Part shown: piece after piece, positions 25,591 through 31,462 of the stretch
Layout: each line of letters starts with the position of its first letter
Numbering within the stretch: position 1 is the stretch's first letter
NCBI RefSeq assembly: GCF_001636615.1
Contig: NZ_LGEK01000056.1
Coordinates: 1-35,661 of the forward strand
Direction: 5' to 3'
Source of the DNA: Mucilaginibacter sp. L294
GTDB lineage: Bacteria > Bacteroidota > Bacteroidia > Sphingobacteriales > Sphingobacteriaceae
Length of the DNA: 35,661 bases
Translations under genes and position numbers: made by a program
Notes under the pieces: generated by a model
What the model was told of the DNA's origin: nothing
The model's database searches: none
The model's input: the letters and a program-made list of their open reading frames with translations, nothing else

Positions 25591-26148
25591 TTAATTCTTT
25601 TTACCCTGTCTTTCAGCTTCGGCTTTTTTGGCTTCCTGTTGTTTTTTGAAAGCCTTAGTAACTACGATCACTACACCATTTTTACCTGCCGGGCCATATA
25701 TCGACTTAGCCGAAGCATCTTTTAATACGGAGATATTATCGATATCATTTGGGTTCAGGCTGCGAAAAGTTTTATAGGTAGCAGTATTGCCATCAATAAT
25801 ATATAACGGGGTTGACGTAGTATCGGTTGCGGAAGTAACAGTACTTGTTGTTATTAATTTTTTTGCTTTACTTTTTTTAGTGGATATTAAAATCACCCCG
25901 TTTACGCCGTCTGCGCCATATGGTGCTGTTGCCGACGCTGATTTTAACACCTCTATGTTTTCTATGTCGTTGGGGTTTATCTTGTTAATATCCCCATTAA
26001 ATTTAACGCCATCAACCATTGTTAAAGGCGGTAAGCTACCATAAGCAGAGGCGGTGTTAATCTTAACCTCTTTTTTAACCGAATCGGCATTTTGCGCAAA
26101 GGCACTTGCCGACAAGAACAACGAGAACACAAAAATTAGCTTCTTCAT
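25591..26148 (-). CDS. Secreted protein of two TonB-plug-like repeats
   Basis: 185 residues; the signal peptide ends SAFAQ (about 19). Two clear SusC-type plug units follow. At 42-92: LTMVDGVKFNGDINKINPND, IENIEVLKSASATAPYG, NGVILISTKK. At 114-165: PLYIIDGNTA, LNPNDIDNISVLKDASAKSI, YGPAGKNGVVIVVTK. Both are close to the consensus seen in full SusC receptors, but the protein ends in a Lys/Glu/Gln-rich tail instead of a barrel. It starts four bases after the one-repeat gene and ends two bases before the three-repeat gene. It is inferred to be periplasmic. Whether it binds TonB, other plugs or a ligand is unknown. Confidence 0.85.
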   Translation of the reverse strand: MKKLIFVFSLFLSASAFAQNADSVKKEVKINTASAYGSLPPLTMVDGVKFNGDINKINPNDIENIEVLKSASATAPYGADGVNGVILISTKKSKAKKLITTSTVTSATDTTSTPLYIIDGNTATYKTFRSLNPNDIDNISVLKDASAKSIYGPAGKNGVVIVVTKAFKKQQEAKKAEAERQGKKN

Positions 26149-26152
26149 ATTT

Positions 26153-26170
26153 TTAATCTTTTAACTGGTT
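26153..26170 (-). repeat. Duplicated nuoK 3'-end footprint (copy at 26485-26502)
   Basis: Read on the minus strand, AACCAGTTAAAAGATTAA ends the one-repeat plug gene and AACCAATTAAAAGATTAA ends nuoK; 17 of 18 bases agree. Each copy is followed within four bases by an ATG-AA(A/G)-AAG-CT start. The repeat marks both the nuoK/plug-1 and plug-1/plug-2 junctions. Confidence 0.8.
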
Positions 26171-26485
26171 AATTTTATTCATGGCCTTCTTTTTACTCTT
26201 CTGTTGTTTAGTTGTAATTACCAGCACATCGTCACTGCCAGTTCCACACCCATATATTTTTGACGCCGAACTTCTTAAAACCCTAACATCAATAATACTA
26301 TTAGTATCAAGCCTGGCAATATCTCCATTAAACCTTTTTCCATCAACCATAATAATCCTTGCATTATTGTAATGCAACTGCATAGTTTTATTACCCTTAC
26401 CCGAGCCCCCGGCAGAATCTGTTGTTTGAGCAGATGCACTTACAGCTACCAGTAACAACAATATGATCACCAGCTTTTTCATCAT
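26153..26485 (-). CDS. Secreted single TonB-plug-like domain protein
   Basis: 110 residues; MMKK start, signal peptide ending SASAQ (20), a Gly/Ser/Thr linker, then one plug unit at 43-93 (RIIMVDGKRFNGDIARLDTN, DVRVLRSSASKIYGCG, DVLVITTK) and a basic tail. Its ATG shares one base with the nuoK stop (TAATG), so it should be translated by ribosomes finishing nuoK. Its own last residues, INQLKD, copy the nuoK ending VNQLKD at both DNA and protein level. A lone Cys80 sits in the loop where other copies have Ala or Gly. It is the first of three such genes inserted between nuoK and nuoL. Confidence 0.82.
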   Translation of the reverse strand: MMKKLVIILLLLVAVSASAQTTDSAGGSGKGNKTMQLHYNNARIIMVDGKRFNGDIARLDTNSIIDVRVLRSSASKIYGCGTGSDDVLVITTKQQKSKKKAMNKINQLKD

Positions 26486-26790
26486 TAATCTTTTAATTGG
26501 TTTACCTTATCCGGATCAATGGTTTTATACTGGCGATACACATTCAATATAATAGCCAGCGCAACAGCTGTTGTAGCAGCTGCCAATACTATAGCAAATA
26601 ACGCAAACATTTGCCCGCCATTGTTTATACGATCATACTTGCCAAAGGCTACCAGGTTTAAAATGGCGGCGTTCAGCATTAGCTCTATACCTATCAGTAT
26701 TTGTATGGCGTTCTTTTTTGATACGATGATGAACAGGCCAATGCAAAACAGCACCACGCTCACTATCATAAAATCGTTAAGGCCTATCAT
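26485..26790 (-). CDS. nuoK: NADH-quinone oxidoreductase subunit K
   Basis: A small membrane subunit of complex I next to NuoJ; 101 residues, three helices, standard length. GIELMLNAAILNLVAFG carries the conserved helix-2 Glu, and FALFAIVLAAATTAVALAIIL the conserved helix-3 region (normally with a second Glu, here Ala-rich). The start overlaps the nuoJ stop by four bases (ATGA). The stop overlaps the first plug-repeat gene by one base, where nuoL would normally follow. Confidence 0.95.
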   Translation of the reverse strand: MIGLNDFMIVSVVLFCIGLFIIVSKKNAIQILIGIELMLNAAILNLVAFGKYDRINNGGQMFALFAIVLAAATTAVALAIILNVYRQYKTIDPDKVNQLKD

Positions 26791-27335
26791 GCTTTTGCAT
26801 CCTCCTTTCGGGATAAGTGGGCAGCGCCTACCAAGGCTATCATCAGTAAAATGGAGATCACCTCGAATGGTAGCAAATAACGTGTCATCAAACTGATGCC
26901 TATATCATTGATAGTGCCGTTTACCGGTACCACATTTTTTGTAGCGATAGCCGTTTTTACCCATGGCAGATTATTTACATCGGCTTTAAAAACTACATTT
27001 AGCATCACCACCAAAAACAGGGCGGCCAATAAAAACGCGGGTAAATTCTTCAGGGTAATATATGGGGTGCTTTGCTGCTGCGCGGTAGCCAAAGCTTCCT
27101 TACCCGATAGCATAAAGGCAAATAATATCAGCACCAAAATACCGCCTACATAGATCACGATCTGGGTAACGGCGACAAAATCGGCCAGGGCCAAAACGTA
27201 AAGGCCGGCAAGGCCAAACAGCGTTACAAAGAACATGAAGATGCTCCGCACCAAATTTTTGCCCATAGCCACAACCAATGCCGAACCCAGCGTTATAAAC
27301 GCCATTATGTAAAACATGATCTGCACTACGCTCAT
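26787..27335 (-). CDS. nuoJ: NADH-quinone oxidoreductase subunit J
   Basis: A membrane subunit of complex I; 182 residues with five hydrophobic segments. The conserved helix-3 motif VTQIVIYVGGILVLILFAFML, with its pi-bulge region around the Tyr, is clear. It overlaps nuoI (four bases, ATGA) and nuoK (four bases), so it is translationally coupled on both sides. An about 40-residue periplasmic loop (NVVFKADVNNLPWVKTAIAT...) precedes the last helix. Confidence 0.95.
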   Translation of the reverse strand: MSVVQIMFYIMAFITLGSALVVAMGKNLVRSIFMFFVTLFGLAGLYVLALADFVAVTQIVIYVGGILVLILFAFMLSGKEALATAQQQSTPYITLKNLPAFLLAALFLVVMLNVVFKADVNNLPWVKTAIATKNVVPVNGTINDIGISLMTRYLLPFEVISILLMIALVGAAHLSRKEDAKA

Positions 27336-27922
27336 GCCCCACCCTCCTTCGCTTTCATGGCAGCTAATTTGGCGGCTTGTTTTTCGGCGTTTTGGCGTTC
27401 CAGCAGGTCGCGCTTCTCGGCGGCAAACTCGGGCGACATGTCCGAAAACTCGTAGTTCAGGTCTTTCAGCTCGAACACCGTTTTATCGTACTGGTTAGTC
27501 ATCACAATACACTCCGTAGGGCATACAATGGTACACAAGCCGCAGTACATGCACTTGGCCATGTCAATATCAAACTTGGCGGCGTAAAGCAGTTTTTTCG
27601 ACCCGTCGGATGTTTCTCCTATCGAGCCTTCGGTTGATTTTATCGATTCGATATCAATACAGTTAACCGGGCAAATTTTGGCGCACAGGTCGCAAACAAT
27701 ACAATCATCAATCTCCACATCCAACTGGTAGCGGCCCACTTCGGGCACCGGCAACTCCTGTTTAGGGTATTGTATAGTATTGGTATTGTTTTGCTGATGG
27801 AAGTAATTATCGTTTGTTATGGCCGTAATATTACGTTTGGCGTTTGAGGCAAACAAAGCCCTGATGGTAAGGGAAAGCCCCTTCCATGCCGTAGTAAAAC
27901 CGTTTATTGCCCTCTTTATCAA
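27332..27922 (-). CDS. nuoI: NADH-quinone oxidoreductase subunit I (2x[4Fe-4S])
   Basis: A peripheral-arm ferredoxin-like subunit that passes electrons to NuoB and then quinone; 196 residues. Two cluster motifs are intact: Cys74-77-80 with Cys84 (CIVCDLCAKICP) and Cys124-127-130 with Cys134 (CMYCGLCTIVCP). The N-terminal amphipathic part contains GFTTAWKGLSLTIRALF. The start is a TTG: the frame is closed two codons upstream and no ATG occurs near the N terminus. The C terminus is a Lys/Ala/Glu-rich helix (ERQNAEKQAAKLAAMKAKEG). A 55-base gap with a tandem repeat separates it from nuoH. Confidence 0.96.
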   Translation of the reverse strand: MIKRAINGFTTAWKGLSLTIRALFASNAKRNITAITNDNYFHQQNNTNTIQYPKQELPVPEVGRYQLDVEIDDCIVCDLCAKICPVNCIDIESIKSTEGSIGETSDGSKKLLYAAKFDIDMAKCMYCGLCTIVCPTECIVMTNQYDKTVFELKDLNYEFSDMSPEFAAEKRDLLERQNAEKQAAKLAAMKAKEGGA

Positions 27923-27924
27923 AT

Positions 27925-27951
27925 TCTAAATACTAAACTCTAAATACTAAA
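27925..27951. repeat. Two-copy tandem repeat between nuoH and nuoI
   Basis: TCTAAATACTAAA occurs twice with a 14-base period, immediately before the nuoI TTG start. It is the only sizeable gap within the nuo block and could slow or retune coupling, or be a small dispersed repeat. Confidence 0.7.
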
Positions 27952-27977
27952 TTTCTAAAAATCTTGCCTCTCCAAAA

Positions 27978-29048
27978 CTACATTACCCACAGGCGCCATA
28001 TGCCTGATATCAGCATACATAAAAACGCAAGCGGGGTTAATACTTTCCAGCACAGGTTCATCAACTGGTCTACCCGTAAACGTGGCAGCGTCCAGCGGAT
28101 CCACATTTGTATGCCTATCAATAATAAGGTTTTTATCAATATCCAGATAATCCCCCAGGCGGTACTGGTTGTCCATGTTGCCAAAGTTACCGAACCTATA
28201 TTTGGCAGCGGCGTGTTCCATGCGCCTAAAAACAGGATCACCCCAACCATCGATACCAAAAACATCATAGAGTACTCTGCCAAAAACACTAAGGCGAATT
28301 GCAGCCCTGTAAACTCGGTATGGAACCCTGCTACCAGTTCTGATTCCGCCTCGGGGATATCAAAAGGCGCGCGGTTACTTTCGGCCAGTGATGCAATAAA
28401 GTATATTACAAAAGCCACCAGCAAATGCGGCGCCTGGAAAACGTTCCATGAAAGCACGCCCCCTATTTGCGATACATCCCAAAAGCCAAAAAACTTTGCC
28501 TTATCTGGCGATAGGATGCCCTGCTGCATGGCTATATCCTGCAAATTCAGGGTTTGCGCTATCATCACTACAGAGATCAGCGCGAACCCGGCCGGGATCT
28601 CATACGAGATAATTTGCGCCGCCGAACGCATGGCGCCTAATATAGAATATTTGTTATTTGAGCCCCAGCCAGCCATCAGTATACCCAATGTTTCTATTGA
28701 AATGATAGCGAAGATGTAATATAAACCAATGTTGATGTGCGCGGGGATGAGCCCTGGTGCCCAGGGTAATGCCGCAAAGCCAAGATATACGCCTATGAAT
28801 ATAATGACAGGCGCTGCCAGGAACAAGATCTTATCGGCCGCTGCCGGGATGATCAATTCCTTCTGCACCATTTTAAGCATATCTGCCAGTACTTGCAGTG
28901 TGCCGAATTTACCCGTTTCGGTAGGCCCAAGGCGGTTTTGGATAAACGCACTTACCTTACGCTCGGCATATACGCCAAACATAGTAAACAGGCCCACAAA
29001 AGCAAATAAACCTGCTGCTACAATAAAATATGTAATGTAAAAATTCAA
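27978..29048 (-). CDS. nuoH: NADH-quinone oxidoreductase subunit H
   Basis: The membrane subunit of complex I that forms the quinone chamber with NuoB/D; 356 residues, about eight to nine helices. Signatures are RLGPTETGKFGTLQVLADML (helix 1 loop), SNRAPFDIPEAESELVAGF and HTEFTGLQFALVFLAEY. The start is a TTG, since an in-frame TAA lies nine codons upstream and no ATG is available. It is the first complex I gene here: nuoA-G, which normally precede it, are not in the window, and murI lies upstream. Confidence 0.96.
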   Translation of the reverse strand: MNFYITYFIVAAGLFAFVGLFTMFGVYAERKVSAFIQNRLGPTETGKFGTLQVLADMLKMVQKELIIPAAADKILFLAAPVIIFIGVYLGFAALPWAPGLIPAHINIGLYYIFAIISIETLGILMAGWGSNNKYSILGAMRSAAQIISYEIPAGFALISVVMIAQTLNLQDIAMQQGILSPDKAKFFGFWDVSQIGGVLSWNVFQAPHLLVAFVIYFIASLAESNRAPFDIPEAESELVAGFHTEFTGLQFALVFLAEYSMMFLVSMVGVILFLGAWNTPLPNIGSVTLATWTTSTAWGIIWILIKTLLLIGIQMWIRWTLPRLRVDQLMNLCWKVLTPLAFLCMLISGIWRLWVM

Positions 29049-29067
29049 GGGGCGTTTGCTTTGGCTG

Positions 29068-29075
29068 CAAACTTA
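29068..29075 (-). promoter_or_regulatory. Putative -7 box before nuoH (TAAGTTTG)
   Basis: Minus-strand TAAGTTTG matches TAnnTTTG and ends 19 bases before the nuoH TTG start. The -33 region lacks a clear TTG. If real, it lets the nuoH-N block be transcribed independently of the missing nuoA-G. Confidence 0.4.
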
Positions 29076-29133
29076 ATAAATGCTAAGGATAGTTGACTGT
29101 TTTGGTCGTGCTTTTTTACGCTGCGCGTTGGGG

Positions 29134-29206
29134 GATTACAACGATTGGTTTTGATTACACTGATTAGCAGCATCCGCACATCTGCATATCCGCACACTTG
29201 CACATC
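29134..29206. repeat. Short direct repeats upstream of nuoH
   Basis: GATTACA at 29134 and 29153, each followed by a second GATT, and ATCCGCACA at 29172 and 29188 with further GCACAT words, fill the gap between murI and nuoH. Such word-like repeats look like degraded dispersed intergenic elements. There is no gene in this 164-base gap. Confidence 0.6.
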
Positions 29207-29212
29207 AAAAAA

Positions 29213-30052
29213 TCAGCATCCTTCCCTTACATCAATAAACTCGCTTTTTACTTCCTTCCCAAAAAACAAGGTTGCGTGGTGGTCAAAATCGGGGGTATCA
29301 TCAATGGTAGTATAAAAATCGCGGTGCCCGTTTTTACTGAGCCGTTGTTCCATTTCGGGGTGGCGTTGCAGGTAATCAACCAGGCTGGTGGCTACAATAT
29401 CGCCCTGGGCAACCACATTGATGTTAGTTGGTAAATGCGCTTTTATTTTATCCTGCAATAATGGGTAGTGTGTGCAGGCCAGTAATATGGTATCAATATC
29501 AGGCGATTGCTGCATCAACTGATCCAGGTACAATTGCACATAATAATCAGCACCGGGTTTGTTGTACTCGCCGTTCTCAATAAGCGGCACCCAAAGCGGG
29601 CAAGCCTGCTGGTAAACCTTTAATTCGGGAAAAAAGTGTTCAATCTCTAACAGGTACGAGCCAGATTGTACAGTACCTTTAGTGCCCAGCACACCAATTT
29701 GCCTGGTTTGGGTATAATTACCAATAACCTCGGCTGTTGGGCGGATAACGCCAAGTACGCGCTTATCGGTATGCAAACCGGGCATATCCTGCTGCTGTAT
29801 GGTACGCAACGCTTTTGCCGACGCTGTGTTACAGGCCAGTATAACCAGCGGGCAGCCTTGTTTAAACATCCATTGCACACACTCCCAGGTGTACTGGTGT
29901 ATGGTTTTGAACGAGCGGTTACCGTAAGGAGCGCGGCCGTTATCGCCCAGGTATAAATAATCGTAACCGGGTAAAGTCGCTACAATAGAACGGAACACCG
30001 TTAAACCGCCTATACCCGAATCAAATACCCCAATTGGCCCAAGTGATAACAT
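29213..30052 (-). CDS. murI: Glutamate racemase
   Basis: Makes D-glutamate for peptidoglycan from L-glutamate; cytoplasmic, cofactor-independent; 279 residues. Substrate motifs GVFDSGIGGLTV (8-19) and DNGRAPYGNRS (37-47) are intact. The two catalytic cysteines are Cys74 (LACNTAS) and Cys193 (LACTHYPLL). The start ATG directly precedes the first beta strand. It follows the uppS-bamA-ompH-ompH unit on the same strand, a neighbourhood I recall as conserved in Bacteroidota, but a terminator and a 304-base repeat-bearing gap separate it, so it probably has its own promoter (none clearly seen). Confidence 0.96.
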   Translation of the reverse strand: MLSLGPIGVFDSGIGGLTVFRSIVATLPGYDYLYLGDNGRAPYGNRSFKTIHQYTWECVQWMFKQGCPLVILACNTASAKALRTIQQQDMPGLHTDKRVLGVIRPTAEVIGNYTQTRQIGVLGTKGTVQSGSYLLEIEHFFPELKVYQQACPLWVPLIENGEYNKPGADYYVQLYLDQLMQQSPDIDTILLACTHYPLLQDKIKAHLPTNINVVAQGDIVATSLVDYLQRHPEMEQRLSKNGHRDFYTTIDDTPDFDHHATLFFGKEVKSEFIDVREGC

Positions 30053-30100
30053 AGTAATATTGTCAAAATAAGTTCTTAAACTTTTTATATAGTTTGCTAT

Positions 30101-30233
30101 TTAACCACAGAGTTCACAGAGGTTTTCACAGAGAAGCACAAAGCTTTTCTGTCTTATTTTTAATGAATTATTTTTGTCATTATACATTCTCTGTGAACTC
30201 TGTGTTTTTTTTCTTTGCGGCCTCTGTGGTTAA
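30101..30233. repeat. Inverted repeat of CACAGAG words between ompH and murI
   Basis: The outer arms TTAACCACAGAG (30101-30112) / CTCTGTGGTTAA (30222-30233) and inner arms CACAGAGTTCACAGAG (30106-30121) / CTCTGTGAACTCTGTG (30189-30204) are perfect. More CACAGAG words lie between them. It is the only structure, apart from the terminator, in the 304-base gap after the ompH genes. It resembles the widespread ACCACAGAG dispersed repeat. Confidence 0.85.
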
Positions 30234-30300
30234 AATAAATATTTTGGTTTCAAAATAAACATAATGAAGTATTTATTTAAACAAACGCCATAATGGGTTA

Positions 30301-30338
30301 AAAATAAAAAAAGCGCCCCGTAATGGAGGCGCTTTCTA
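30301..30338 (-). terminator. Terminator of the uppS-bamA-ompH-ompH unit
   Basis: On the minus strand AAAGCGCC/GGCGCTTT form an 8-bp stem around a 10-base loop that runs straight into TTTTTTTATTTTT. It begins about 20 bases after the second OmpH-like stop. Confidence 0.93.
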
Positions 30339-30356
30339 AATAATTTAATTTTCAGA

Positions 30357-30869
30357 TTACTTTAATCCTAATTTAAGCTTTACAGCAGCCATCAGGTCAT
30401 CAGCATCAGGCGATACAACTAAGTACTCGCTGGTGGTATCCAATACATATCCGTAACCTTTTTCTTTAGCTACTGCTGCAACTGCGGCACGTGCTTTATC
30501 AATTAATGGTTTACCAAGCTCGCGTTGTTTTTCTTCAACTTTTTGCTGAGATGAGGTTTGCGTATCTTGTAAACGTTTACCAAGATCTTGCAATTCGCTT
30601 TCTGCAGCACCTTTTGCAGCATCAGTCATGGTAGCTCTTTTTGATTGATAAGCCTGGCCTTTTGCCTGGTATTCGTTATTCATTGCAGTTAGCTGATCAA
30701 TGAATTGTTTTTGATAAATTTCAAGCTGAGATTTAACAGTTTTAGTTTCTGGCATAAAATCAATTAACTGCTGAAAATTAATGTGGCCAATTTTTGATTG
30801 TGCCTGGGCAAAGTTGCCTGCAAATAACATTCCTGCTGCAACTAAAGCAACTTTAAATAGTTTTTTCAT
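30357..30869 (-). CDS. OmpH/Skp family periplasmic chaperone (second copy)
   Basis: 170 residues from the ATG at the signal peptide (MKKLFKVALVAAG...AQAQ, cleavage about residue 24). A longer frame adds 19 unlike residues. The mature part starts KIGHINFQQLIDFMP, the Skp N-terminal strand. A long charged coiled-coil arm (about 50-125; LEIYQKQFIDQLTAMNNEYQ..., QKVEEKQRELGKPL) follows, with the final strands GYGYVLDTTSEYLVV. By family it holds unfolded outer-membrane proteins in the periplasm for BamA. It follows the first copy by 46 bases and precedes the operon terminator. Confidence 0.92.
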   Translation of the reverse strand: MKKLFKVALVAAGMLFAGNFAQAQSKIGHINFQQLIDFMPETKTVKSQLEIYQKQFIDQLTAMNNEYQAKGQAYQSKRATMTDAAKGAAESELQDLGKRLQDTQTSSQQKVEEKQRELGKPLIDKARAAVAAVAKEKGYGYVLDTTSEYLVVSPDADDLMAAVKLKLGLK

Positions 30870-30915
30870 TTTTGTTGTTCTGTGTTTAATAATAGTCCTA
30901 ATATATATAAAATTT

Positions 30916-31446
30916 TTATTTGGCAAATACTCCCGGCTTTAAGCCTAACCTTGTAACCACCTCGTCGCTTTTGTTATAACGCGGGCTGGCGTACAGCATG
31001 ATCACTTCACTATTTTTGTCAAATATCATATCAAGGCTTTCGCTTTCGGCAACTGCCTGTACAGCTTTAGACACCCTATCCTGAATTGGTTTAATCAGTG
31101 CGGTGCTTTTTTTAGAAAGCTCACCATCCGGGCCAAATATCTGGCGCTGATAGTCTTTAGCTGCTTTTTCTTTATCAACTATTTCGGCTTCGCGGCGTTT
31201 GCGCATATCGGGGGTCATTAAAACCTGATCGGCCTGGTAAGCTTTGTACAAACGGTCAATTTCCTGAAAACGGCTATCAACATCTTTCTGCCAAGATTCT
31301 GACAACGATGCCAATTGCTTTTGTGATGAAGCATACTCGGGCATGTGTTTTAAAATATAATCAGAATCAACATATGCAAAGCGCTGTGCTAGTGCTGCTG
31401 TGCAGGCTGCAAACGTAAAACAAAGTATTAGAATTATCTTTTTCAT
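30916..31446 (-). CDS. OmpH/Skp family periplasmic chaperone (first copy)
   Basis: 176 residues; the signal peptide ends TAALAQ (about 21). RFAYVDSDYILKHMPEYASS is the first strand and helix. The coiled-coil arm runs over about 40-125 with many charged residues (RKRREAEIVDKEKAAKDYQR), and the C-terminal SLDMIFDKNSEVIML closes the body domain. It lies 16 bases after bamA, so it is co-transcribed. It differs enough from its neighbour to be an old duplication. The pair may form mixed trimers or serve different clients; that is inference. Confidence 0.92.
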   Translation of the reverse strand: MKKIILILCFTFAACTAALAQRFAYVDSDYILKHMPEYASSQKQLASLSESWQKDVDSRFQEIDRLYKAYQADQVLMTPDMRKRREAEIVDKEKAAKDYQRQIFGPDGELSKKSTALIKPIQDRVSKAVQAVAESESLDMIFDKNSEVIMLYASPRYNKSDEVVTRLGLKPGVFAK

Positions 31447-31462
31447 AAACTGCTGTGCAAAT

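Noticed and set aside
24692..26485. Remnants of a broken SusC receptor (pseudogene)
   Set aside because: Each of the three genes has its own signal peptide, intact frame and stop, repeats of the same unit, and tight coupling to its neighbours; no barrel remnants are visible.
27964..28719. Plus-strand 251-residue frame opposite nuoH
   Set aside because: Antisense shadow of nuoH with no family motifs; long shadows are common opposite membrane-protein genes of this codon use.
30870..30926. 19-residue extension of the second OmpH-like protein
   Set aside because: It would overlap the upstream ompH gene and place the signal peptide internally.
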